Source: Epulopiscium sp. Nele67-Bin004 (GTDB lineage: Bacteria; Bacillota_A; Clostridia; Lachnospirales; Cellulosilyticaceae). From it: 12,721 bases of DNA. The stretch is from NCBI GenBank assembly GCA_002007315.1, contig LNZQ01000017.1, positions 1 to 12,721 on the forward strand, read 5' to 3'. Made by a program: the position numbers and the translations under genes. Position 1 is the stretch's first letter, and each line of letters begins with the position of its first letter. The notes beneath the pieces are model-generated. The model was not told where the DNA came from and did not search any database. It saw only the letters and a program-made list of their open reading frames with translations. Shown piece after piece: positions 1 through 7,721 of the stretch.

Positions 1-42
1 TGGCACTTTGTGAAGGACTGTTTCATCAACATGAGCACTATG

Positions 43-97
43 GTGAAGTAAGTTTTAGGTTGGATATTCAATATATTCGACCTAAAACTGACTTCAC
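43..97. repeat. 18-bp inverted repeat (hairpin) in the left flank
   Basis: The arm GTGAAGTAAGTTTTAGGT (43-60) pairs with ACCTAAAACTGACTTCAC (80-97), with one mismatch in 18 positions and a 19-base AT-rich loop. It has no T-tract and no gene beside it, so it is not a bacterial terminator. It may be the end of a small eukaryotic inverted-repeat element or a chance palindrome. Confidence 0.6.
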
Positions 98-268
98 TGC
101 AGTAACATGAGTCAGTCTGCAGCTGGGTTAGCGGCGAGGATGGTGCTACTGGACAGCGTTGTTTGGTGAGTAACATTATGTCAGTGCCTTCACTGCATTT
201 ATTTTGAGTCAATAAAGGGATAAAATGGGTTGTGAACACAGTGTTAGTGTAATTCACATACATACCAT

Positions 269-314
269 TAAAAAAACAAATAAACCAAAAAACCAAACCA
301 AACAAAACAAAACA
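269..314. repeat. A/C-rich low-complexity run
   Basis: This stretch consists almost only of A and C, built from short AAC, AAAC and ACCAAA words. Such simple sequence is common in eukaryotic non-coding DNA and absent from the bacterial part of the window. It supports a foreign origin for the left flank and has no visible function. Confidence 0.6.
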
Positions 315-838
315 TAAATACTGTCATAACCCAGTGCACCGTCAGCAAGTTATGGAGGCATAAAGAAATAGATACCACCCAACCTTAACGCACAACATTG
401 GCCTTTTTTCTTTTTCTTTTTTTATCACTGTGTATGCATCTTCAGTAAATCTAACATGCACAAAAGCTTGCCTTTTATTTCAACAAAAAACAATAGTTCA
501 ACCAGTTCTCTTGAAAAGTGCAACACTCTGCACTGACAGTTGCCATGATGCATGTGATTTCATCAATGACACCTAATCGCTACATGTATGTTGCAATCAG
601 GGATCACTCTTGGAGGAGGTGTCAGTGTACTACCAGTTTTTTTAAGTTATTTCTTTCTCTCAGAAAAGCAAAGAAGAATTTTTGGTTCACCTCCCACAGC
701 AGCTTGTCAGTAGTAGCAGGAGTCAGTGGCGAGCGCTTCTTTGTCGGTGATGTCACGCACACTGTGAACTGCAAATGATGATAGATTGAGGAGGAATGTG
801 TTGTCTCATAACAGACGACACGTTGCTCTCGGCCACGT

Positions 839-1291
839 GAAACTTCAGAAACATTATATGAAAAAATGAAAGTTGTAGGTGCACAGGCACTTCTTGAGGC
901 TATTCCGTTAATTGAAGATGGAGGCAAAAACCGAGTGCCACAAAATGACGAGGAGGCTACGATTGCACCGATGATGAATAAAGCACTTGGAAAAATAAAT
1001 TTTGCTGATGATGCAGATAAAATCAACAATTTGATTAGAGGGTTAAATCCTTGGCCAGTGGCGTATATCACTTATAAAGAAGAAACAGTTAAGGTTTTTG
1101 AGGCAACTATAATAAAAGAAACTACTCAAAAAGAAGCAGGAACTATTTTAAGTGTGGACAAAGATGGTATAAAAGTTCAAACGGGTCAAAATTGTTTGTT
1201 GATAACGTCTATACAATTTCCAAACAAAAAGCGAATGCCTGTTTCTGAATATATAAAAGGTCAACAGATAGAAGAAGGCTATGTATTATGA
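839..1291 (+). CDS. fmt: Methionyl-tRNA formyltransferase, C-terminal half (5' truncated)
   Basis: Fmt transfers a formyl group from 10-formyl-tetrahydrofolate to Met-tRNA(fMet) in the cytosol to make the initiator tRNA. Only about 150 residues remain of a family length near 310. The visible part starts with ETSETLYEKMKVVG, matching the linker after the catalytic domain, followed by PLIEDG, the ALGKINF segment and the NPWP motif of the C-terminal tRNA-binding OB-like domain. The catalytic N-terminal domain is missing because the sequence switches to unrelated DNA just before 839. The ATG at 866 is an internal methionine of the family alignment, not a start: it has no good Shine-Dalgarno and Fmt-like residues continue upstream of it. 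The stop overlaps the rsmB start by 4 bases (ATGA), indicating translational coupling. Identity is secure. Whether the truncation is real or an assembly artefact is open; artefact is more likely. Confidence 0.9.
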   Translation, partial: ETSETLYEKMKVVGAQALLEAIPLIEDGGKNRVPQNDEEATIAPMMNKALGKINFADDADKINNLIRGLNPWPVAYITYKEETVKVFEATIIKETTQKEAGTILSVDKDGIKVQTGQNCLLITSIQFPNKKRMPVSEYIKGQQIEEGYVL

Positions 1292-2601
1292 AAAGTATTA
1301 GAGAAGTAATAACTGATATATTAGTACAGCATGAAAAAGAAGAAACATATTTACAGCTAGTTTTGAAAGAAGAACTTGATAAATATGAAAGACAAGATAG
1401 AAACTTTATAACTGAAGTCGTTTATGGCACAGTTAAGTATAAAATAACTTTGGACTATATTATAAATCAAATGTCTAAAACACCAGTCAAAAAAATGAAA
1501 CCATTTGTTAGAAACCTAATAAGAATGAGTGTGTATCAAATTATGTATCTTGATAAAGTGCCGTCATCAGCTGCGATAAATGAGGCGGTCAAAATAATAA
1601 AGCGACGCAAAATGTCAAACTTATCAGGTTTTGTGAATGGGGTTTTGCGAAATATTGATAGAAACAAAGAAACTTTTGGTGAGGGACAACCCCTATTTGT
1701 ACAATATGCTATGCCAGAGTGGATTGTTGATATGTGGGTGGAACAATATGGGACAGATGAAACTAAGAAAATTTGTGAAGCTTTGAATAAGCGAGCAAGA
1801 GTATGTGCACGAGTAAACACCATTAAGTGTACAAGCCAGCAGTTGAAAACTGTTTTTGAGCAAGAAGGCATAAAATCAACAAATGCCGAGATATATAAAG
1901 ATGAATGTATGTATTTGGAAGGTGCTTATTCTGTGGCAAACTTAGTATCATTTGTTGAGGGCAATTGGACAGCCCAAGATGAAAGTGCGATGTTAGTTTC
2001 AAAAGTAGTTTGCCCACAAGAAGGGGAAAATATACTTGATTTGTGCAGTGCACCAGGTGGAAAGTCTGTTCATATGGCAAGTTTGGCAAGCAATCAAATA
2101 AAACTTGTAAGCTCTGATATACATGAGCACAAAATAGAGCTTATACAAAAAACAGCAAATAGACTGGGTGTAACTTGTATTGAAACTAAAGTTATGGACG
2201 CTACTATTTTTGATAGCACGCTTGAAAATAAGTTTGACAAGGTGTTAACAGACGTGCCATGTTCGGGGCTTGGAATTATAAAACGTAAGCCAGATATTAG
2301 ACATACAAAGTCGCTTGAAGATATACAAGCTATTAATGATGTACAAAAAAGTATCGTAAAAAATGCGGTTAGATATTTAAAAGATGATGGAATATTAATA
2401 TATAGCACCTGTACTTTATCAAAAGTTGAAAATGAGGACATGGTTAGGTATATAGTGGCAGAGCTAGGGCTTAAAGCAGATAGTATAGAAGGATATATTC
2501 CGTCAGCATTTAAACCATATATAAAAGATAAATGTTGTGTACAAATTTTGCCGTATGTGGCAGACACAGATGGATTTTTTGTAGCAAGATTTAGAAAGTG
2601 A
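1288..2601 (+). CDS. rsmB: 16S rRNA (cytosine-967-C5)-methyltransferase RsmB
   Basis: RsmB methylates C5 of a single cytosine (C967 in E. coli numbering) of 16S rRNA, using S-adenosylmethionine. The 437 residues match the usual length. The N-terminal ~140 residues form the NusB-like RNA-binding domain (ITEVVYGTVKYK, residues 41-52; SSAAINEAVKI, 93-103; FVNGVLRNI, 115-123). The C-terminal domain is the SAM methyltransferase: LDLCSAPGGKS at 250-260 is the cofactor loop, DVPCSGLG at 322-329 carries the motif IV cysteine (C325), and STCT at 373-376 carries the catalytic cysteine (C375). Both cysteines of the m5C methyltransferase mechanism are present, so it should be active. The ATG overlaps the fmt stop by 4 bases, and the end abuts rlmN. 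This fmt-rsmB-rlmN order is typical of Firmicutes. Confidence 0.96.
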   Translation: MKSIREVITDILVQHEKEETYLQLVLKEELDKYERQDRNFITEVVYGTVKYKITLDYIINQMSKTPVKKMKPFVRNLIRMSVYQIMYLDKVPSSAAINEAVKIIKRRKMSNLSGFVNGVLRNIDRNKETFGEGQPLFVQYAMPEWIVDMWVEQYGTDETKKICEALNKRARVCARVNTIKCTSQQLKTVFEQEGIKSTNAEIYKDECMYLEGAYSVANLVSFVEGNWTAQDESAMLVSKVVCPQEGENILDLCSAPGGKSVHMASLASNQIKLVSSDIHEHKIELIQKTANRLGVTCIETKVMDATIFDSTLENKFDKVLTDVPCSGLGIIKRKPDIRHTKSLEDIQAINDVQKSIVKNAVRYLKDDGILIYSTCTLSKVENEDMVRYIVAELGLKADSIEGYIPSAFKPYIKDKCCVQILPYVADTDGFFVARFRK

Positions 2602-2612
2602 AAGGTCGAAGA

Positions 2613-3653
2613 ATGAATGAGATTATAGGGTTAGATATAACACAGCTAGAAACACTAATAGTAGATATAGGGGAAAGTAAATTTCGTGCAAAGCAATTGT
2701 TTTCTTGGTTTCACGAAAAATTAGTTTGGGATTATGATGATATGACTAACATATCAATCCCGCTAAGAACAAAATTAAAAGAGACATATCCAATACAAAA
2801 GTTAAATATTGAACAAAAATATAAGTCTGATATTGATGGAACGACAAAGTATTTGTTTGAACTACCAGATGGAAATATTATAGAAAGTGTTCTTATGAGA
2901 TACAAGCACGGAAATTCAGTGTGCATCTCAACACAGGTTGGCTGTCGTATGGGGTGCATGTTTTGTGCCTCGACTATAAATGGATTGGTTAGAGATTTAA
3001 CTGTTGCAGAATTGCTTGGACAGGTGTATAGTATTATCAATGATATTGGCGAACGAGTGTCAAATGTTGTTTTGATGGGGAGTGGTGAGCCGTTTGAAAT
3101 GCTTGATACAGTGGTGAAATTTGTAGAGTTAATCAATAATGATAAGGGACAAAACATAGGGCAACGCCATATTACGGTTTCGACTTGTGGAATTGTGCCA
3201 GAAATTATTAACTTAGCAGATAAAAACTTGCAAATTACACTTGCGATATCTTTGCATGCTCCAACAGACGATAAGCGAAAAGAGATTATGCCAATAGCAA
3301 ATAAGTATACAATAGAACAATTGCTTGATGCATGCAAATATTATACAACAAAAACAAATAGACGTATAACTTTTGAATATGCTTTAATACTTGGAAAAAA
3401 CGATACAAAAGACGAAGCAACACAACTTGCAAACTTGCTTAAAGGATTGCTATGCCATGTAAATTTGATACCTGTAAATCCAGTTGCAGAAAGAGAATTT
3501 GAAAGTACAAGTGAAAGTGGTGTACAAGACTTTCAAAGTGTGCTAAAGTCGTATAATATAGAAACAACTATTAGAAGAAAGTTAGGGGAAGATATAGAGG
3601 CAGCATGCGGACAGCTTAGAAATAGATATATTAAAAATAGGGGTGATATTTAG
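2613..3653 (+). CDS. rlmN: Dual-specificity 23S rRNA/tRNA adenine-C2 methyltransferase RlmN
   Basis: RlmN is a radical-SAM enzyme that makes 2-methyladenosine at A2503 of 23S rRNA and A37 of some tRNAs. From the preferred ATG the protein has 346 residues. The radical-SAM cluster motif CxxxCxxC is at C111, C115 and C118 (GCRMGCMFC). The second mechanistic cysteine lies seven residues before it (C104, in VCISTQVGC). The C-terminal cysteine that becomes methylated is C332 in AACGQLRNRY. All required residues are present. I chose ATG 2613 because AAAGG at 2601-2605 sits seven bases upstream and the resulting N-terminus (MNEIIGLD) fits the family. A GTG at 2598, overlapping the rsmB stop, would add five residues (MKGRR) but has no good ribosome binding site. 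The stop overlaps the prpC GTG by one base. Confidence 0.95.
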   Translation: MNEIIGLDITQLETLIVDIGESKFRAKQLFSWFHEKLVWDYDDMTNISIPLRTKLKETYPIQKLNIEQKYKSDIDGTTKYLFELPDGNIIESVLMRYKHGNSVCISTQVGCRMGCMFCASTINGLVRDLTVAELLGQVYSIINDIGERVSNVVLMGSGEPFEMLDTVVKFVELINNDKGQNIGQRHITVSTCGIVPEIINLADKNLQITLAISLHAPTDDKRKEIMPIANKYTIEQLLDACKYYTTKTNRRITFEYALILGKNDTKDEATQLANLLKGLLCHVNLIPVNPVAEREFESTSESGVQDFQSVLKSYNIETTIRRKLGEDIEAACGQLRNRYIKNRGDI

Positions 3654-4408
3654 TGATTGCAGTTGGAAAAGTAGATATAGGCAACCGAAGAGCAGAAAAT
3701 CAAGATAGAATATTTATTTCCAATGAACCAATAGGTGGTTTGCCAAACTTATATATTGTTGCTGATGGAATGGGTGGACATCAAAGCGGTGAAATCGCAA
3801 GTGAAATGTCTATAAATTCATTTTGTGAATATATAATGAAATACAGAGATGTAAACATTGATACTCCTGAAAATGTCACAAATTTATTAGTCAGAGGTAT
3901 AAAAGATGCTAACCATATAGTATTTTCAACCGCAAAAGATAACCAAAAATACAAAGGTATGGGAACTACTTTTTCGGTTGTAACTATTATAAATGAAGTT
4001 GTATATATTTCTCACATAGGTGACACTAGAGTGTATGCGATGAACGAAAGACAAATTTTGCAACTTACTACAGACCATTCTCTTGTGCAAGAAATGTATG
4101 AAAAGGGCGGACTTACAAAAGAAGAAACACATAATCACCCTCTGGGGCATATAATTACAAGGTCGCTTGGAACAGAAGAAAGAATTAAAGTTGATAGTTT
4201 TATGTGTGATTTAAAAAATGTTGACTACATTCTTTTGTGCTCTGATGGCTTAACCAATATGTTAACAGATGATGATATTTTGGAAATAGTGTATTCTGAA
4301 GCAGAAACAATAAGCCAAATTGTAGACAAACTTGTTGATATGGCTAATATTAGAGGAGGCAATGATAATATTGCAGTAATTTTAAGAAGGAAAAGTGAGG
4401 TGGTATAA
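3653..4408 (+). CDS. prpC: PP2C-family Ser/Thr protein phosphatase PrpC (Stp)
   Basis: This cytosolic, metal-dependent phosphatase reverses phosphorylation by the PASTA kinase encoded next. Its 251 residues are typical of bacterial PrpC/Stp. The PP2C motifs appear in order: RRAENQD with D18, VADGMGG with D38, GTTFSVV (104-110), HIGDTRVY with D124, TTDHSLV, ITRSLGT (168-174), LLCSDGL with D198 and GGNDN with D228. D18, D38, D198 and D228 are the expected metal-binding aspartates, so it should be catalytically competent. The start is GTG at 3653, supported by AGGGGTG at 3639-3645, and it overlaps the rlmN stop by one base. The prkC ATG follows its stop directly, so phosphatase and kinase are co-translated. 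In B. subtilis the pair controls growth, cell-wall metabolism and exit from dormancy. Confidence 0.95.
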   Translation: MIAVGKVDIGNRRAENQDRIFISNEPIGGLPNLYIVADGMGGHQSGEIASEMSINSFCEYIMKYRDVNIDTPENVTNLLVRGIKDANHIVFSTAKDNQKYKGMGTTFSVVTIINEVVYISHIGDTRVYAMNERQILQLTTDHSLVQEMYEKGGLTKEETHNHPLGHIITRSLGTEERIKVDSFMCDLKNVDYILLCSDGLTNMLTDDDILEIVYSEAETISQIVDKLVDMANIRGGNDNIAVILRRKSEVV

Positions 4409-6805
4409 ATGATAATAGAACCAGAGATGATGCTTGGTGACCGATATACGATAATTGAAAAAATCGGTGCGGGCGGAATGTCTATTGTTTATAAAGCAGA
4501 AGATAATAAACTTAAACGGTTTGTGGCTATAAAAATACTTAGGGAAGAATTTGCCAAAAACTTAGATTTTATCAAAAGCTTTGAAAGTGAGGCTTTATCT
4601 GCTGGCAGTTTGTCGCATACAAACATAGTTGGGGTGTATGACGTAGGTAGTGAAAATATCAACGTTAGTGAAGGGCAAGAAGAAACACTTCATTATATAG
4701 TTATGGAGTATGTTGAAGGTATTACTCTAAAAGAAATGATTGAGGAGGAAGCACCTTTTAGTGAACGACGGGTAATAACATATGGTTTACAAATTTTAAG
4801 TGCAATAAAAGTTGCGCATCAAAAGCAAATTATCCATAGAGATATAAAACCACAAAATATATTAGTTACGCCGTCAAATGAATTAAAAGTTACTGACTTT
4901 GGGATAGCAAAAGCAGTTGATTCAACAACGATTGTGCTTGATGGTAGTGCTATGGGGTCAGTTCATTATTTTTCGCCCGAACAAGCGAAAGGTAAGCATG
5001 TAAATGAAACAAGCGATTTATACTCATGTGGTATAGTGTTGTTTGAGATGATTACTAATAGGTTGCCATTTGAAGCTGAAAACCACGTAACAATTGCTCT
5101 AAAACATATCAATGAGGCGATACCAAAGCCATCAACTTATAATCCACAAATTAGTGATGGTCTTGAAAACATAATACTTAAAGCAACAAGTAAAAGGTCG
5201 GAAGATAGATATCAAAATGCAGATGATATGATGCAAGATTTACAAGATGCCCTTGCAAATCCAGATGTTTTGATTGCAAAACCGCCAGAAGCAGATGAGT
5301 TTGCCAAAACTATTATGATGAACCCGCAAGATATAGAATTTATTAGGCAAAACGATACAACAGAAATAGTTTCTGAGCCAATAGAGAGTGTGGAAGAAGA
5401 ACCAGATAATTTATCAAATGATTTATCGGAGAGTATAGTAGGCGAATCTATAAGTGAACCTACAATGGAATTTAATACTACTGAGATAGAAGATAATCAA
5501 CCAGACGCCCCAAGTTTTTATGAAAATAAAGAAGTTGAGGACGACTCGCAACAACAAAATGACACAGATGTAAAATTAACAGCGTTTTCAAAGTGGATGG
5601 CAATAGTAGCAGGGGTTCTTGTTACGTTGTTGTCAATAAGTGCCTGCGTTGGAATGTACTTTTTATTTTCAAACACATTTAGTAAGCCAGATGTTTCGCT
5701 TGTGCCAAACCTTGTTGGAATGACGATGACAGAGGCAAACATAGCTGTATTAGAAAAAGACCTTAAAGTTTCACAAGTTGGGGAAAAAGAAGATGCAACA
5801 GCTCCAGTTGGTACTATCATTCAACAAGAGCCTAGAGCCGAAGTAACCGCAAGCAAAAATAGTACGATACAAGTTGTTGTTGCGATAGCGCCTCCAGAGG
5901 AAGAAGAAGTAATAATGTACTCGTTGCCAGACTTAGTAGGAATGGAAAACACTGAGGCACAAGCGATTTTAAATGACCTTGGAATATATTACACAATAAG
6001 CAGAGTTGCAAGTAATACAGTTGAAAATGGGGATATCATTGAACAAGACCCAACAGCATATACGCAAATTGCAAAAGGTGGAGTTGTTGAACTTGTTGTA
6101 AGTTCGGGGCAAGAAATTAAATATGTGCAAGTACCAAGTTTGTATGGATTAAGCCAAACCCAAGCAACAAATACACTTACAGCATATGGGCTGTTTGTTG
6201 GGCAAGTGTCACAAGTGTATAGCAGTTCAGTGGGTGAAGGATTAGTAGTAGACCAACAGTATGGAACAAATAGAAGTGTGCAAGAAGGCTCGACTATTGA
6301 TATAACAATAAGTTTGGGGGCAGAACCAATCCCAGAACCTGAGCCAGAACCTGAGCCAGAACCAGAAGAAGAACTTGAGCCAGATACATCAATTTTGGAT
6401 AGAGTTGATAGCTTTTTGGATTCAATTTGGCCAACTAGAGAGCCAGAACCAGAGCCAGAAATAGAGGAAGAACCTGTTGTTGAAGAAGAACCTGTGATTG
6501 AGGAAGAACCAGAAATAGAGGAAGAACCTGTGGTGGAGGAAGAGCCAGTTGTTCAGGCTACTCCAAATCCATCAAACAGATTTTATAATATTCAATTGCC
6601 ATCAGAACTTGAGCATGGTGAAGATGACTCTTTTCAGGTTATAATTAAATTTAGATCTGATACAGGTGGCGAAGAAACATTATTTGATAGAACACTAAAA
6701 AAAGAACAATTCCCATATCCAGTTCAACTTACAGCAAGTGGCTCAGGGAGTTTAGTAGTTTATTTTGATACTAGAGTATGGTGGAATGACCCATTTAGTT
6801 TTTAA
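4409..6805 (+). CDS. prkC: PASTA-domain Ser/Thr protein kinase PrkC
   Basis: This single-pass membrane kinase senses cell-wall fragments outside the cell and phosphorylates cytosolic targets. The kinase domain covers about residues 13-275: glycine loop GAGGMSIVYKA (20-30), catalytic Lys42 in VAIK, Glu61 of helix C, HRDIKPQN (143-150) with catalytic D145, DFG (163-165), activation loop with several threonines, and SPEQAKG (189-195). An acidic linker (about 310-390) leads to one transmembrane helix near 394-420. Outside are three PASTA repeats (about 427-494, 503-567 and 571-637). A Pro/Glu-rich low-complexity spacer (642-715) and a final ~80-residue segment of alternating hydrophobic pattern (about 719-798) follow. 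The ATG has GAGGTGG at 4397-4403. At 798 residues it is longer than the B. subtilis protein (about 650) because of the spacer and tail. In Firmicutes the kinase phosphorylates RsgA and translation factors, and rsgA is the next gene. Confidence 0.95.
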   Translation: MIIEPEMMLGDRYTIIEKIGAGGMSIVYKAEDNKLKRFVAIKILREEFAKNLDFIKSFESEALSAGSLSHTNIVGVYDVGSENINVSEGQEETLHYIVMEYVEGITLKEMIEEEAPFSERRVITYGLQILSAIKVAHQKQIIHRDIKPQNILVTPSNELKVTDFGIAKAVDSTTIVLDGSAMGSVHYFSPEQAKGKHVNETSDLYSCGIVLFEMITNRLPFEAENHVTIALKHINEAIPKPSTYNPQISDGLENIILKATSKRSEDRYQNADDMMQDLQDALANPDVLIAKPPEADEFAKTIMMNPQDIEFIRQNDTTEIVSEPIESVEEEPDNLSNDLSESIVGESISEPTMEFNTTEIEDNQPDAPSFYENKEVEDDSQQQNDTDVKLTAFSKWMAIVAGVLVTLLSISACVGMYFLFSNTFSKPDVSLVPNLVGMTMTEANIAVLEKDLKVSQVGEKEDATAPVGTIIQQEPRAEVTASKNSTIQVVVAIAPPEEEEVIMYSLPDLVGMENTEAQAILNDLGIYYTISRVASNTVENGDIIEQDPTAYTQIAKGGVVELVVSSGQEIKYVQVPSLYGLSQTQATNTLTAYGLFVGQVSQVYSSSVGEGLVVDQQYGTNRSVQEGSTIDITISLGAEPIPEPEPEPEPEPEEELEPDTSILDRVDSFLDSIWPTREPEPEPEIEEEPVVEEEPVIEEEPEIEEEPVVEEEPVVQATPNPSNRFYNIQLPSELEHGEDDSFQVIIKFRSDTGGEETLFDRTLKKEQFPYPVQLTASGSGSLVVYFDTRVWWNDPFSF
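6332..6388 (+). repeat. Pro-Glu dipeptide repeat in prkC
   Basis: In-frame tandem CCAGAACCTGAG units encode an (EP)n tract at PrkC residues 642-651, then an acidic stretch to 660. It lies right after the third PASTA repeat and probably acts as a stiff, extended spacer in the cell wall. Such repeats can change length by slippage. Confidence 0.8.
6464..6553 (+). repeat. EEEPVV/EEEPVI hexapeptide repeat in prkC
   Basis: About five copies of an 18-base unit (GAGGAAGAACCTGTTGTT and variants) encode EEEPV-type hexapeptides at PrkC residues 686-715. Together with the Pro-Glu tract it separates the PASTA domains from the last ~80 residues. The charge and proline content suggest an unfolded spacer. 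Confidence 0.8.
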
Positions 6806-6823
6806 TAAGGTGGTAAAAATGAT

Positions 6824-7720
6824 ATGATGTATGGAAAAATTATTAAAGGCATAGCAGGATTTTATTATGTTCAAGCGGAAGGTACGGTTTATGAGTGCAA
6901 GGCACGTGGAAAGTTTCGTGCAAAAGGGGAAACCCCTCTCATAGGAGATAAAGTTGGTATAACAGTTACGGAATATGAAGGTAGTGAAAAAGGTGATTAT
7001 TTGCAAGGCAGTATTGAAGAAATACTGCCTAGAGATAATAAGCTTATTCGTCCACCAGTTGCAAATGTGGATCAAGGACTTATAGTATTTTCGGTTTCTT
7101 ATCCACAAATGCATTTAGATTTACTTGATAGATTTTTGATTATGATGGAAATGGAAGGAATTCAAGCACGTATTATACTAAATAAAGTTGATGAAGAAAG
7201 CCAAGTTGACTATCAAGAAATAGTTGATGGATATACTAAAAGTGGGTATGAGGTATATTGCGTTTCGGCAAAAACAGGGCATAATGTGGACACAGTTAGA
7301 GGGCTTCTAAAAGATAAAACTTCATTTTTTGCAGGGCCATCGGGTGTTGGAAAATCAACATTGTTAAATGCGATTTCACCAGAATTAAAACTTCAAACGG
7401 GTGAAGTTAGTGCAAAAATCAAAAGAGGTAAACACACAACTAGACATGTTGAGTTGCTGCCTTTTGATGGTGGAGGGTATGTGCTTGACACTCCAGGATT
7501 CACTTCGTTACAATTTGAAGAAATTGATGCACAAGAGCTTAGAGAGTATTTTATAGAGTTTGATAAATATCAAGGACAATGCAAATTTGGAGGTTGTAGC
7601 CACATACATGAGCCAAATTGTGCGATAAAAACAGCAATAGACAACGATGAAATTTATAAATCGAGATATGATAATTATATTAGTTATTACAATCAACTTA
7701 AAAGTATAAGGAGATATTGA
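6824..7720 (+). CDS. rsgA: Ribosome small-subunit assembly GTPase RsgA (YjeQ/CpgA)
   Basis: RsgA is a circularly permuted GTPase that checks late maturation of the 30S subunit. The 298 residues show an N-terminal OB-fold (about 1-70), then the GTPase motifs in permuted order: NKVD (120-123, G4), SAKTG (148-152, G5), GPSGVGKST (171-179, G1), HTTRH (204-208, G2) and DTPGF (222-226, G3). The C-terminal zinc site CKFGGCSHIHEPNC supplies C253, C258, H260 and C266. All motifs are intact. Two adjacent ATGs (6824 and 6827) can start the protein. The AAGGTGG at 6807-6813 is actually spaced better for an earlier ATG at 6819, which opens a two-codon frame (see findings). The gene sits 18 bases after prkC, and in B. 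subtilis RsgA is a substrate of PrkC and PrpC. rpe follows after one base. Confidence 0.96.
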   Translation: MMYGKIIKGIAGFYYVQAEGTVYECKARGKFRAKGETPLIGDKVGITVTEYEGSEKGDYLQGSIEEILPRDNKLIRPPVANVDQGLIVFSVSYPQMHLDLLDRFLIMMEMEGIQARIILNKVDEESQVDYQEIVDGYTKSGYEVYCVSAKTGHNVDTVRGLLKDKTSFFAGPSGVGKSTLLNAISPELKLQTGEVSAKIKRGKHTTRHVELLPFDGGGYVLDTPGFTSLQFEEIDAQELREYFIEFDKYQGQCKFGGCSHIHEPNCAIKTAIDNDEIYKSRYDNYISYYNQLKSIRRY

Positions 7721-7721
7721 T

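Larger units (their letters stand above)
1..838. other. Non-bacterial-looking flank without genes
   Basis: No reading frame here has a ribosome binding site, a recognisable protein or a link to the operon that follows. The texture differs from the rest of the window: an A/C-rich low-complexity run at about 269-314, a polypyrimidine run at 402-424, an AATAAA motif near 212, a splice-donor-like GGTGAGTAA at 165-173 and a long inverted repeat at 43-97. The neighbouring bacterial DNA is almost solid coding sequence. The change occurs inside the fmt reading frame at about 836-839. I infer eukaryotic (probably animal host) non-coding DNA joined by assembly or library chimerism. A real insertion of foreign DNA into fmt is less likely because Fmt is important for growth. 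I could not identify the source species. Confidence 0.6.

Noticed and set aside
518..778. An 86-residue open frame in the left flank
   Set aside because: It has no ribosome binding site, no recognisable domain, and lies in low-complexity eukaryote-like DNA.
622..1071. A 149-residue reverse-strand frame spanning the left junction
   Set aside because: It crosses from foreign-looking DNA into antisense of fmt, so it cannot be one gene.
866..1291. A complete small gene starting at ATG 866
   Set aside because: The frame carries Fmt-like residues upstream of this ATG, and the protein is clearly the C-terminal half of Fmt.
5518..5820. Reverse-strand open frame inside prkC (and similar antisense frames in rsmB, rlmN, rpe, thiN and thiY)
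   Set aside because: They are shadows of well-identified genes with no ribosome binding site or domain of their own.
6332..6553. CRISPR-like short repeats
   Set aside because: The repeats are in-frame, contiguous, without spacers, and encode the Pro/Glu spacer of PrkC.
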